Origin: Carallia brachiata
Taxonomy: Eukaryota > Streptophyta > Magnoliopsida > Malpighiales > Rhizophoraceae
Assembly: GCA_021464245.1 (NCBI GenBank)
Contig: JADCRB010000056.1
Location: forward strand, 1,687,219 to 1,751,218
Reading direction: 5' to 3'
DNA length: 64,000 nucleotides
The notes under the pieces are model-generated. The model searched no databases. It had not been told where the DNA came from and saw only the letters and a program-made list of their open reading frames with translations. Shown here one piece after another: positions 34,458 through 44,860 of this stretch (position 1 is the first letter of the stretch; every line of letters starts with the position of its first letter). A program made the translations under genes and the position numbers.

Positions 34458-34925
34458 ATGGAACCAGTTGCAGAACCTCAAGACAAGGGAGAAGAAAGGT
34501 CACCCCGCACAAGGTGGCAACCAACCATGGCGCAACTGCAAATTCTAGAGGAAGTCTTCCACAACAATGGAGGTATTATGCCTAATGCATCTCAGATTTA
34601 CCAACTTGTCTCACGATTGCGCCCACTCGGGGCAATCGAAGGAAAAAATGTGTTTTATTGGTTCCAGAATCGGAGAAGCAGGAAGAAACCAGCACTGAGA
34701 GCTGATTTTTCCAAAGAACAGTCTGCTGTTCCGATGGTAGATCCCACCAGTACAACTTCGCCGTCAAATGAAGCAGGTCCGAGTTCTTCCACCGCAATAG
34801 TCTCTCCACGGTATGTTCATCAAAGCCGTAGCCCATGGGAGCATGCACGCTGGTCCTGGTGGTCTTACGGAGTCAGCCAAGGGTTCATCCCTCCTAGATA
34901 CTTAAGTCTAGGAGGAATTTTCTAG
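34458..34925 (+). CDS. WUSCHEL-type (WOX) homeodomain ORF inside the Tat element
   Basis: Intact 155-aa frame from ATG 34458 to TAG 34923. Residues 17-78 form a WOX-type homeodomain: RTRWQPTMAQLQILEEVF (arm and helix 1), a longer loop with GGIMPNASQI, LVSRLRPLGAIEGKNVF and helix 3 YWFQNRRSRKKP. IEGKNVFYWFQN is a WUS/WOX signature, and the DNA-contacting W, F, N and R of helix 3 are all present. WOX proteins are plant transcription factors controlling stem-cell and embryo fate. The C-terminus is Ser/Pro-rich and then W-rich; I see no WUS box (TLxLFP) or EAR motif. It lies in the sense direction between integrase and the 3' LTR, without an intron and, unlike pol, without a frame break. It could be a captured host gene or a lineage-specific accessory ORF of the element. 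Confidence 0.85.
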   Translation: MEPVAEPQDKGEERSPRTRWQPTMAQLQILEEVFHNNGGIMPNASQIYQLVSRLRPLGAIEGKNVFYWFQNRRSRKKPALRADFSKEQSAVPMVDPTSTTSPSNEAGPSSSTAIVSPRYVHQSRSPWEHARWSWWSYGVSQGFIPPRYLSLGGIF

Positions 34926-35359
34926 CAGAAAGGAGTCATTCCGGCGAAACTTTGCCTCTCTTTCCAGAATATTCCGGCAGCATCAACCAGCCGGAAAGCG
35001 ACGTCGACGTCGATCAACATCATCGGCCCACCAGACGAGGTCGAGCTTGACTTGGAGTTGCACCTCGGGCCCCGCTAGGACGGCCGACAAGATAAGGTGC
35101 AACGACTTCTGCAGCACACGCGGCAACGACTTCAGCACACGGCAACGACTTCTGCAACACGGTAACGACTTTCGTGACACGCGTCAGCCGCTGCCTCTTT
35201 TGTCTCTTATGCAGGAAAGGGACGTGGATGACCCTACTCGATTCTGCGTACCTTCTTTTGACTTTTCAAAAAAAAAAAAAAAAAAACTCTTTATTATGTA
35301 TATATATATCCTGCATGCCCGAGTATATTCACCCCTCAGCTCTTCTTTCTCAAAAGAAA
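34926..35359 (+). other. Spacer between the two accessory ORFs of the Tat element
   Basis: Contains a short direct repeat of a CACGGCAACGACTTC-type sequence (35096-35170), an A run (35270-35286) and a TATATATAT stretch at 35300-35309. The latter could be a TATA box for the ORF starting at 35360. No recognised coding content. Confidence 0.5.
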
Positions 35360-35563
35360 ATGGCTAGTCTCTGCACTTGTCTCAGGAAGTTCTTCGATCA
35401 AGAAGTTGGAGGCGCACGAGCTAAGAAAAGAGGAGTAGTCTTCTTCGAGGGATCCCTAAAAGCCCTCGAAACTCATCTCCAACGCCATCGGTGTCATGGA
35501 GTTCCAACTACTCTCCTTAGTTCACATCTACCACAGAGGGATGAGAAGCTGCAATTATCCTAA
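35360..35563 (+). CDS. Small unknown ORF in the 3' region of the Tat element
   Basis: 68-codon frame (with stop) that starts MASLCTCLRKFFDQ and ends KLQLS. The ATG follows a CT-rich leader-like stretch and a TATATATAT about 50 bases upstream. Cys/Arg-rich, without a domain I recognise. The frame opens further upstream to 35174, but that part contains a Lys run made by an A tract. It may be the first exon or remnant of another captured gene, or noise. Confidence 0.35.
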   Translation: MASLCTCLRKFFDQEVGGARAKKRGVVFFEGSLKALETHLQRHRCHGVPTTLLSSHLPQRDEKLQLS

Positions 35564-36014
35564 TCTTTCTTTGGATGCAGCGACGTACAGGGAAGTTCCA
35601 ACTACTCTCCTTACGTCGAAGCAGACTTGGAAATCATCACTACAGTCAGTCTCTCTGTGCAGGTCTTAAAGTTCCAAGTGCTGGGCCTTCCTCTTGGGGA
35701 GGTTCAAGTTCTTTGCCTACCGGATCATCCTCACCAGAGCTCTGGAACTTTAAGAGATATAAAAATCCTTTGCGGGCTATGAAGCTCGAACGCACCTAGA
35801 GCCAAGACTTCAATTTTTATATTGGCTGGGCTGCTAACTTCCTCAAGATCATATCGGTTTCCATTGCGATCCAACAACAGTTGGATAGTCGGAGATAGAA
35901 GATTTCAACATTCAATGTTCGTCAGAACATCTCAAGTTTCAAACAGGACTTCAAGATTCGGTGCGGATCACGTCTGTAAAGTTCTTCCTTACCGACCCTT
36001 GAAGTGGGGGCATT
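35564..36014 (+). other. 3' untranslated region and polypurine tract of the Tat element
   Basis: No convincing frame. It contains a near-repeat of GTTCCAACTACTCTCCTTA at 35501 and 35595. It ends in GAAGTGGGGGCATT at 36001-36014, the polypurine tract that primes plus-strand synthesis, directly before the 3' LTR. Confidence 0.7.
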
Positions 36015-36870
36015 TGTAAACATCATTTTCAAAAAAAAAAAAAAAAAAAATTGAATTCATTGAATTCAATGGCCATTGAATTCAATGAATCCAATAGCCA
36101 TTGAATTCAATGGCCGGCGTTGCCAAATTGGCAACGCCGGCCAAAGAAAAATTAAATTAAAAAAGATTCCTTTCCCATGTGATGTTCACATGGGAAAGGA
36201 ACCCTATAAATAGGCCCCTGCCCCCCAGTTCAAAAGACATTCAGCAAATCTGTAAACAGAAAAATCCAGAGAATTTGAGAGAAAAAGAAAATTTTGAAAA
36301 TCTCTCAAGAAAATTCTTCCTTTTCTTACGTGCTTTTACTCTGCAGTATACTCTCCTAACTCCTTTTTGAGAGATATTTCAGGGGTAAGACCCAAAAAAT
36401 TTGCTGTTTTCATTTCCAAAGTTATTTTTAGATTTATATTTTCCGATCGCCCTAGATCTGAATTTATGATATAGATCTAAAAATATCAAATTACTGCAAA
36501 TCCGGCTGGGATTAAGCCTCATACGGCCCTCAGCAAAATCCAGGAAGCTCATCCGAGAACAAGTCCCTTCGACTCTCGGTGAAATTAAGTCAGATCGGCT
36601 CAGATTAGCTCTCTGCGGTTCAAAACCGTAGTCAAAACGTCCAACTCAGATCTGGTTTCAGTCTACCCAGTTCAAGAAAAAGTTGTGGAATTTATTTCTG
36701 TCAAGATCAAGCTCGTGCAGCCCTTGACGGAGTCAAAAAAGGAACACTAATCGGAAGATTTACGGAGATCGACCCCACGTAAATTTCCTTTCATGTTTAC
36801 AATTTTTATTTGTAATTTATTTTTGTATTTTTGAATTTAATTGTTTTATACTCGAAATTTACGCTTTACA
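36015..36870 (+). repeat. 3' LTR of the Tat element
   Basis: 856 bp, TGTAAAC...TTTACA. It carries an extra stretch of ATTGAATTCAATGG-type inverted motifs (36060-36105) missing from the 5' LTR. The palindromes and TATA box are conserved. It is followed at once by TCGGG. Confidence 0.92.
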
Positions 36871-36875
36871 TCGGG

Positions 36876-37816
36876 ATCTAAAATTTTTTTTTTCAAGTGT
36901 TTTTATGGAATCCGCTCTTGGGACTCGTAGCAACTCAACTCATCGTGCAGCCTACAGCGCAACAGATGACTCAAATTTCTTGCTCGAGAGTCGAGATTGT
37001 GACTTGTGATTAGCAAGTTAGCCTCTTTCTATGAAATTTTGTGGCAGTTGCCATTAAGTATGATTAGTAATTTGCTTCTACCAGATTCATATCGCCATGA
37101 CAATTTTAGACGGAATAATAGATTGATTGCGAAAATTTTTTACAAAATTTAAATCATAAAATTTTAAATATGATATTATATTTGCTAACTTAAAGAGAGG
37201 TCGTGATTTTTTTAAATATTAACCTTTTATTTTTTGAACATTCATAATACTTAACAATTAATTTGTAAAATGTTAGCAAATGAGAAAATGACGAGTTTAA
37301 AAATACATAATATTTTGCATTCAAACTCACATTTTTATAAATACTCATTTATCATAAGATTTAAAAAAAAAGGTGAGAATAGAATTCCCAACCCCTTTTG
37401 ATAAGCCAAGCTTCTTTGGCCACCTGGTTTAGGATCAGTTGGTTCGACTGCATTTATATTTGAGGTTAAATTGGGAATTACATTTTACCAAATTATTCGG
37501 GCTGCCTGATATTTATGTTTGCTAGTGACCAGAAACGACCCAAGAAGCCAAGAAGCCACAAAGATTTGCCTTTTATACTCCCTATTTCTACGATTCTGCT
37601 CCCTCTATCTTCTTTGTATCACCCACTTGTCAATAATTCATTTATTTTCCTGCCCCCACTTGGATTTTCAAACAAAAAAACCATTTAGTTGCCTTTGTAG
37701 ATACTCACATACCTCTCCATCCTTCTCTTCACAACTCTCTCTTCCTTTGCAAATTCCATCTCCTTTATGATAACATATATCAAACAACAACAACAAAAAA
37801 AAAAAAGGGGAAAACA
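36876..37816. other. Single-copy-looking spacer and upstream region of the protease pseudogene
   Basis: No array landmark, TE end or coding frame is recognised between the Tat element and the ATG at 37817. The last 250 bases (CT-rich, then an AACAACAACAAC leader-like stretch) resemble the 5' region of an expressed gene. Confidence 0.5.
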
Positions 37817-38290
37817 ATGGCGCTAGCCATCTCAATTGCCCTTCTCTTTCTATTCTTCGCTATGTCATCTGCCTTGGACATGTCAATCCTTAACTACAAT
37901 AATAATAACAAACATACGAGCTGAAGAAGCGACGAGGAGGTGATGGGCATGTACGAGGAATGGCTTGCAAAGCATGGCAAAGCGCACAATGGGGTTGGTG
38001 AGAAACAAAAGAGGTTCGAGATCTTTAAGAATAACCTGAGGTTCATTGACGAACATAACTCCGTTCAGAACCGAACCTACAAGGTTGGGTTGACTAGGTT
38101 TGGGGATCTTACTAATGAAGAATAACGTTCCAAGTTCTTGGGAACCAGGAGTGATGCTAAGCGTAGATCGACCAAGGCCAAGAACCCGAGTCGGAGGTGA
38201 GTTTTCCGGGCCGGTGATAAGTTGCCCGTATTTGTGGATTGGAGAGAGAAATGAGCTGTTAATCCCATCAAAGATCAAGGAGCTTGTTTC
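37817..38290 (+). pseudogene. Papain-type cysteine protease pseudogene, 5' part
   Basis: Starts ATG 37817 with a signal-peptide-like MALAISIALLFLFFAMSSA. The I29 prodomain follows: [32 protein letters not shown] and [15 protein letters not shown] (ERFNIN and GNFD-type motifs). Then comes the start of the mature enzyme, KLPVFVDWREK, and IKDQGAC at 38267-38287, where the match ends just before or at the catalytic Cys. The frame is continuous but has four stops: TGA 37922, TAA 38123, TGA 38198 and TGA 38252. The family works in the vacuole or secretory path as a C1A protease. The catalytic domain is missing, so this is a dead 5' fragment. Confidence 0.88.
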
Positions 38291-38805
38291 ACTTACTATC
38301 GACTTACTTATTTCACACATCTTCTGGATTGAAAAGTTATTTATTTCGTACTGGACCAAACACATATTCTTGGCTTAGTTAAGTACAAACTATTATTTTT
38401 AGAGGACATTTTAGTGATTAGAGTCTTGAATTTTATTTTAGTGATTTTGAATTTGAATTTTGAGATGAGAGCAGTGAAATTTATAAGAAAAAATAGTTAG
38501 TTATAGTGCACCTCATAGTTCAATAAATTTTTTAATTAAACAAAAAAAAGTATACGCCATGTACGCTAAAATTAAGAAACTAATATCAATGATACATGAA
38601 AAATTCCCGAGAAATTATAGTACTAGTCTAATTCCAGAAACCAAAATTAGAGTCACAGACCCGAAAGAGGGGTTGATGTGGTGATGATCTTTGGAATTGC
38701 TATTCATATTTTCGAGAATTTTTTTTTTTTTAGTAAATTGGAGACTTTTTCTGGTTTTGGAATTTATACACAATGAAGGAAATTACATACAAGATCTATT
38801 GTAGT
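38291..38805. other. Spacer between the protease pseudogene and the second dioxygenase copy
   Basis: AT-rich. No gene, TE end or array landmark recognised. Confidence 0.5.
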
Positions 38806-39374
38806 TGACTTGGTGTTCATAGCTTTGAGTTGCGAAAACAGGCTCTTTTAAAAAACAATAATAAAATTGCATATATCTAGATTTGACAAGGTTGGGAATC
38901 TTATGCACTGAAACACCCATTTTTTTTATTGTTTCTCTTCTAGGCCACCAAAATCTCAAACGAGATTGGATACTTGTATAGTTGTGTTGATATTGGGTAG
39001 TTGATGTTTTTGAATCAGTTTGGAAACTAGCCCTATGTAGTAACAAGTCATGAAGTGAGAAATGTGCTGGTGGAACAGAGACTCACAAAGGTTTAAATTT
39101 CCTTCATTGTTTGCCAGGCAATGCCTACGTCGAGAAGGCACCTTTGAACAAATTCAGACCAATTAATTTGACCTGATCTGTGAAGGCTCAAGTGATTTTT
39201 GGACACTGTTATTATGTTACTTTACTAATTTCTGAGTTCTTGTAACTGATTCTCAGGTTTCACTATTCAGGCTGAGAACTGACTGTTATTTTTCTCTATA
39301 TTTGATTGCACATTGGGTCAATTACAATAATGGAGTTTGTAGCTTATCCTTCATCTCCTGCTCCTATTTTCAAG

Positions 39375-40640
39375 CCACTTAGTCTACCAAACTTCTGGTT
39401 GTTAATGGAGGAATATATAAGTCTTTGCACAGGCATGCACATTTAATAGCAGTCTTTTCACTATGTCTTCTGCATCTTCGTTCTAAAAATTTTAATTCTT
39501 TGTGCTGGCAGGCCTATCAAGAAATATTATGCGTGGAATCGCTCTTGCATTGGGTGGATCAGTAGATGAATTTGAGGGTGAAAGAGCTGGAGTTGCCTTT
39601 TGGGTTTTGAGCATGATAGGTTACCTAGGTGTGTCTAGTGCTAGTGGCCAAGATGTGCCTGAAAATGACATAGGATGGTAATGCACTCTTTTAACTGTTG
39701 CTATTTTTCGCTTTGCCTTGTGTTGCTGGGTAATTGATGTCCTCTTTGTTGTAATTCTTCCGCTCATATCTGGCCAAATACTTTCAGTGGAGCACACCGA
39801 CTATGGTAAAGCTTATTAACCATAACAATACCGGCTATTGAAATCAAGTTTATAATTCTTAATCATTCTACGATGTTGCATACAGGCTGTTGACATTGGT
39901 TAATCAAGATGATATAACTGCACTCCATGTGCAATTCTGCTATTATGACCCTTCGTTGGTTAGCATATACAAAGATTCATACACCTTTTAATGGTACATC
40001 AGAGAATACTGAATACTTTGGGAGTGCTCTTCTTTCAGCTTGGGTAATCCATAATCATTGACAGATTTAACGATATTTTGGGCTTTTTTCCATTTTCTAA
40101 GTTAAAGTTTTTACTTTGAATCCCCACTGCTTTACTTTTTCCATGCCTTCTAATTTAAATGAACTGCTAAAGGTCAGCAAAGTGGGTATTTGCTCCCACA
40201 ATTCCCGGGACATTTGTATGCAACGTTGGGGACATGCTAAAGGTATGTGGCTTTGAATGGAAACGGACTTATGATTCTTTTTATCTTTTAACTTCTAGTG
40301 GATCATGCTCACGGTAATCTTTATAAATTCTAGATTTGGTCCAATGGCTTGTATGATTTAATTCTACATAGAGTTGTCGACAACTCTCCAAATATCAGGT
40401 CTGCATGGCTTATTTTTGTATGAAGCAAGTCTATAACTCCATTAATTTCTGTCTTTTTATTTTACATCTAAAGATGATCCCCTTCCATATGTTTTGATTT
40501 TATTGCACGAATAGCCCAATTATGATGCAGCAGTAGGGCCTCTAAATATTTGCAAGCAGAAGACCGTCGGTGTTCATGAGTTTGGTAAGGCTATTTATGG
40601 AGAGCATTTAGTCAAGAAAGTCCAACCTAATTTCCTTTGA
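39375..40640 (+). pseudogene. Dioxygenase pseudogene, exons 6-12
   Basis: 5'-truncated duplicate of the 1208-4727 gene. Exon equivalents: 39375-39432, 39512-39677, 39788-39805, 39886 on, an exon 10 copy near 40176-40243, an exon 11 copy near 40334-40429 and exon 12 ending TGA 40640. The acceptor of exon 6 has moved by one base (CAAG for CAGG). Exon 8 has lost two bases (GAGCACACC), exon 9 starts with a frame change, and exon 11 has small indels. Exon 12 is in good frame to its stop and keeps the T run and C-terminal reading that the parent copy lacks. The GC donors of introns 6 and 11 are kept. Confidence 0.85.
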
Positions 40641-40654
40641 CACTATTTCTTCTT

Positions 40655-40860
40655 AGAGTATAGTTATATGTCCGATAATTTTGTTCTGAATTTTGTTTTG
40701 GAAAAAACTACGACTGATATTTTTGAAATGAAAGTTGATACTTTTGATATGTAAAAATAACAAATGTTTCAAAAATATCAATTTTTGTTTTAAAAATTTT
40801 TGTCGCATTTCAATCGAAATAAAACCCGAGACAAATCTATCTCAGACACCAACTTTTTTC
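40655..40860. mobile_element. About 200-bp insertion of unknown type
   Basis: Present in the duplicate but absent from the parent, where CTTCTT runs directly into AACATGGTG (4735-4745). It is flanked by TTTCTTCTT on both sides, compatible with a 9-base target duplication. I see no inverted ends. Confidence 0.45.
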
Positions 40861-41420
40861 TTCTTCTTTAACATGGTGTAGATTTGAGTAAATTGTTGAG
40901 ATCATTTCAGCTTAAAAGGACAGGAATGACTTCAACATTCCTTCATATTGATTTTTGGTAGTTTGTGGTTTGTCCTGTACTCTATCTGTTCTCTAAAAAC
41001 TCTTATTGAAACTTGACCCAGTATCTAAGTATAGTAGCTTCCGCAGTATGAGGAGAAAACCATGTAAGTACTACAAAAAAGGATCAGAAATGAAATTTCC
41101 ACCATTTCTAGAATTGCTTTGAATAAAAATAATGTGGACATTATAACAAATTCACTAGAATTGTTCATCCCTCCCACCCCCGCCCTCGCCATCACCACAG
41201 AAAAAAGGTGGTGTTATTTTGGAGTAGAAGATATTTTTTTTTAATGGTAAAAGAATTGTTGGACAATTAAAAATTAAAATTTTCAAATTTATTAGAGAAA
41301 GTAAAGGGAATACGCTTTATTTTTCTTATTTCTCTTATCAAAGAAAGTTATAAAAAATTTAAAGAGAAATATAAATACCTAATGCATTAGTACTTATATA
41401 AAATTAGTCTATTCTCCTAA

Positions 41421-41455
41421 GAAATGGAGGTATTTTGGAATACCTCTTATTTTTT
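41421..41455. repeat. Recurrent array hairpin
   Basis: GAGGTATT-TTGG-AATACCTC intact. The equivalent parent site at 5330 is eroded. Confidence 0.7.
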
Positions 41456-42206
41456 TTGATGTTATTAATTCCTTTTCTTAGGTCAATTATTAGCTATCGT
41501 GACTACCAGCCCCTGTACCCCCGACCTACCAGGGGCATGCTCAAATGGATTGCCATTAGGACAAGAGGAGGGTGGTGCTATTTAGTGCTCTTTTTTCCAC
41601 TAAGATTCTTTGCAATTTTTTGGCTTTATCCGTTAGGAAGTGAAGCAAATGGCCCACCGTGTTGCAACGTTTCCCTTTTTAACTGCTGCTGTTAGTTTGT
41701 TACTAGATCTGGAAGATTAATAAGACACTGCACGTGTGGATGATGAATAATTGTGCTGACTAGGGGTGCCCAGTTTGCTATGATTTAGCTTGCTCTTATT
41801 GAAGTTGGGAATTGAAAGATAACTAAAAATGGGTTCTTTGTGAGGTGGAAATGAAAGGGCCAAACTTTCTTGGATTGATGTGAGGGCGTGAGATCGGATT
41901 GTAAAGGAAAGTGGGATTAGATTGGATACTCAATTTAGTTGGAACCGGGAAGGTATTTGAGAGAATTTGAGTAAAATAAATATTTTTGATTACTTTTAAA
42001 TTTTTTATTTGTATTCGGTTTAGTCAAATATCATAGTTAATGGATTTGACCAAGTATCGTCAACAAAAAGTACCAATCTAAAACGAAATTTAAAATTATA
42101 GAACTAATTTGAAAAATTGAAAATGTTTATGACTACAATAAAAAAATTTAGATAATATTTTGGACTTCCAAAAGACTTATTCCCTTTTATATACTTCGAT
42201 TTTGTT

Positions 42207-42385
42207 ATACGGAAAAAATAGGGGGCTGTGCGTTACTTCACACGGGCTAGACGCGCAGCCCCTTCTGTTTAATTTGCTCCCCTATGGGCAGGCCAAACAA
42301 AAAAAAAAAAAAAAAAAAAGCAGCCAATGACAGGACTGCGCTCCTGCACTGTGTCAAACACCGCTTGACGCAGTAGCTGCTCCTT
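42207..42385. mobile_element. Compact GC-rich fold-back insertion
   Basis: Splits sequence that is contiguous at 6330-6345. It opens with GGGGGCTGTGCGT and, 19 bases later, ACGCGCAGCCCC, which pair as a hairpin. A run of about 21 A (from 42299) and a GC-rich right part (GACAGGACTGCGCTCC) follow. It is much more GC-rich than its host. Type unknown. Confidence 0.45.
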
Positions 42386-42401
42386 TTATTGTATGAATAA
42401 C

Positions 42402-42475
42402 CCAATCAGAATTTGGCAAGGCTGGTTATGAGGAGCATTTTGTCGGCAAAGTAAAAAATAATTGCTTTTAACACT
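42402..42475 (+). pseudogene. Dioxygenase exon 12 fragment
   Basis: Short remnant (AATTTGGCAAGGCTGGTTATG, GCATTTTGTCGGCAAAGT) equivalent to 6352-6451. Confidence 0.6.
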
Positions 42476-42552
42476 GCTTCTTCTTAACATGGTGTAAATC
42501 TGAGTAATATTCAAGAAAGTGAAGTATAAGAACCTAATTCCCAAGTTCATAC

Positions 42553-42678
42553 CATTGTTGTAAGAATCAAATTAACCGACCGATCTAACCAATTCAATTA
42601 ACAAATACTGATTCAATCGGTTGAACCTTGAACAGTTAAAGTTTCCGATTTAATTACCGGTTAATTCTAACAACTTTG
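42553..42678. mobile_element. hAT-type MITE, short copy
   Basis: Ends CATTGTTGTAAGAATC and, on the other strand, CAAAGTTGTTAGAATT. It is flanked by the 8-base repeats GTTCATAC (42545) and GTACATAC (42679). The parent site at 6530-6545 has no insertion. It is the same family as 60155-60620. Confidence 0.7.
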
Positions 42679-42705
42679 GTACATACATAAAATTGGTTTA
42701 TTATC

Positions 42706-42738
42706 CAAAAAGGAGGTATTTTGGAATACCTCTTTTTT
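42706..42738. repeat. Recurrent array hairpin
   Basis: AAAAAG-GAGGTATT-TTGG-AATACCTC-TTTTTT, one of the best copies. Confidence 0.75.
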
Positions 42739-44507
42739 GTTTAGTTTCCTTAATGTTGTTGTTGTTGTCATTGGTGATACCAGCCATTGAACTTATGACC
42801 TCAAGCATGGACAATGCAATGCCAACGAGGCAACAAGGGTTGGTGCTCAATTTTCACAAAATTTTTACTAGTCTAAATAGCTTTACGCTTTAGGCAGTGA
42901 AGCTATGCCCCATCATGTTGCAACTTTTCCTTCTTCTATCGCTGTTCCGATGCTTACTGTAACCAGTAATAAGACAGCTTGTGTGGATGGTGTATGCAGT
43001 ATGCTGCTGCTTGACTATGGTTGCTGGTACGTTATGATTTAGGTTGCTTTTTTTTTTTTGTTTCTTTTTTGGTCTAGGAGAGAACTAGTGCGCGTATATA
43101 AGAGAGGGAGAGGAGAGGAGAGAGATGGTCAAAATCAAACGCTTGCTATGCTGCGAATTGAGATAAATTTAGTGGTTAGAATTATTTGTTTAATTCTAGA
43201 CGAAAAAGAAACGCAATTTATTTTTCTTCTCCAGCAAAGTCAGAAATATAATAACCACTAGCTTGAATTCATGGGATGGCTGCTGGCTGTGGCAAGATGG
43301 GTACGAAGAAACCCATCCACAGGCTGCTCTCAAATATTACCCTTTTTCTGTTTTTTTTTTTTTAATGTTCAAAAATACCTAGCCTTTCCTAGGAAAATGT
43401 GAATCAACACGAAAAATAGACACATTCCAAATACAAAAATGAAAAATTATATAAATAAAATTTAAATCATATTAATTATGTATCAAATTTTATTTAATAA
43501 TATTATTATTTATGCATTATTTAGTGTGAGAACGCAGGCATAAAATATTAAAATTTGTTCGAATACACCGGTAAGAGCAAAGAGAGAACCCTTTATTTTT
43601 TTCCTTATCACTCTTGTCCGGAAAAGCTAAAATATTTGGAAAACACTTTGTAGGATTCTTTAGATATGATTAAAATAATATGTCCCGTTATATGATTAAT
43701 TATTTTTTTTGAAAAAAAGAAATGAGCTATTAGACAACAATGAATGACATGTGTGGTTACGTTAGTACTGTTTAAGATTAAACTGCATAATGGAACTTAA
43801 AAAATTTTAAGTTTATTAAAAATGAGAGGCACGGAGGACAATAAAATAAGTTCTTTTACATTTTTTTAGTATTTATATTTTTTGTTGCTTCTATGTTACT
43901 TTTTAAGTATTGTTACGTGGCTATTCTTTTTCAAAAGAAAGGTATTTTTGCATACTTGTTCTCTGTTTAAGCTTTTCCCTCTTTTTCCTTCTCTAATATG
44001 GGGTTTTTGCATGTGATTGCTGCATTACCATCAAGGCAACAAGAGGGTGGTACGACAATCTTCAAAATTCTAGATTAATTAAGTTGCTATTGGACTTTGG
44101 GCTTTACTCAATGAAGCACACCCCACCATGCTGCAAAGTTTATTCTTTGTGTGCATTAAAATGAAAAATTATAACTGGTGCTTGTGACTTTGTGTTTAGG
44201 GGAGACGCTAAGTAATAAGATGCTTATAACATATGTCACTCTAGATAATAATTCACAAATTTAGTCTTACCACTTAACTTTAACATAATTCAAATTTATG
44301 ATTTTTCACGCAGATCTAAATCTCTCTAACCAATTGAATTAGATTAATTAAGACTTAACATTTGTGGATGATCGATTGTTCTGATTTAGGTTACTTTGAT
44401 TAAGACATGTCAACGTGATTTAGGTAGTTTTTAGTGAAGTTGGAAGGTGGGATAATCTAGTGGACTAGTCATACATATATATATATATATATATATCTAG
44501 GAACCAT

Positions 44508-44860
44508 ATAGAGATAGATCTCCATTAGGAAAAAAAAAAAAAAAAAGAGTATCCAAGGACTAAGCTAATAAAAGTTAACAAATAAAACAGAGTGGAGAGC
44601 ACATTTTGCTTTGTATGTATTCCAGACACCAAATTCACTAACTTCCCCTTCCTTAATGCAACAAATGGTCACAGGTTCAACAAAAGAACAAAAGAAAAGC
44701 CTAAGACCCAAGGAATCACAGTATTTGTTACAAGGAATGGACCAACCCCACTGAACATCTCCTTCGAATTCTTTTTTTCTTTTGAAAAGAGTACTAGGTC
44801 CTTGTTTACACAGTTCAAGCAACTGCTAGGCTGTCCTATTATCAATAATGATTGGTGATG
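44508..44860 (-). other. Unrecognised gene-like fragment, partly repeated at 59.57 kb
   Basis: Its right part is less AT-rich than the array. On the minus strand a frame from 44822 to 44565 reads ...LFKRKKEFEGDVQWGWSIPCNKYC...VWNTYKAKCALHSVLFVNFY. The first 130 bases (44508-44640) recur at 59568-59705 in the same orientation. It may be the remnant of a host gene exon or of a TE; I recognise no domain. Confidence 0.35.

Larger units (their letters stand above)
26430..36870 (+). mobile_element. Tat-lineage Ty3/gypsy LTR retrotransposon with a homeodomain ORF
   Basis: Complete 10.4-kb element: 5-bp duplication TCGGG, LTRs 26430-27236 and 36015-36870 (TGTAAAC...TTTACA), a primer-site region directly after the left LTR (TTTTTGGCACGCTCGG) and a polypurine tract before the right LTR (GAAGTGGGGGCATT). 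Order: gag, protease, reverse transcriptase, RNase H, second RNase H, integrase, then 2 kb of non-pol DNA. A second RNase H domain and a long 3' region are Tat-lineage marks. The coding region is split by about a dozen frame breaks, most of them single-base changes in short homopolymers. It inserted in the inverted part of the array or at its edge. Confidence 0.93.
38806..44507 (+). repeat. Large duplicate of the dioxygenase 3' half and its flank
   Basis: Parallels about 2877-8380: intron 5, exons 6-12, 3'-flank blocks, hairpins at 41421, 42706 and 43937, an exon 12 fragment at 42402 and the 'aattcatgggatggctgc' block at 43266. In exon 7 (166 bases) I count about 12 mismatches to the parent. 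Extra insertions present only here: about 40655-40860, 42207-42385 and 42553-42678. An (AT)n run ends the block at 44471-44496. Confidence 0.8.

Noticed and set aside
33949..34548. Open frames coding for Lys-rich and Asn/Pro/Lys-rich peptide downstream of integrase
   Set aside because: They are translations of A tracts and CCAAA-rich low-complexity DNA and overlap the homeodomain ORF in another frame.
41421..42738. Array hairpin as a stand-alone MITE
   Set aside because: It always occurs with the same unit flanks, and no target duplication or empty site was found for it.
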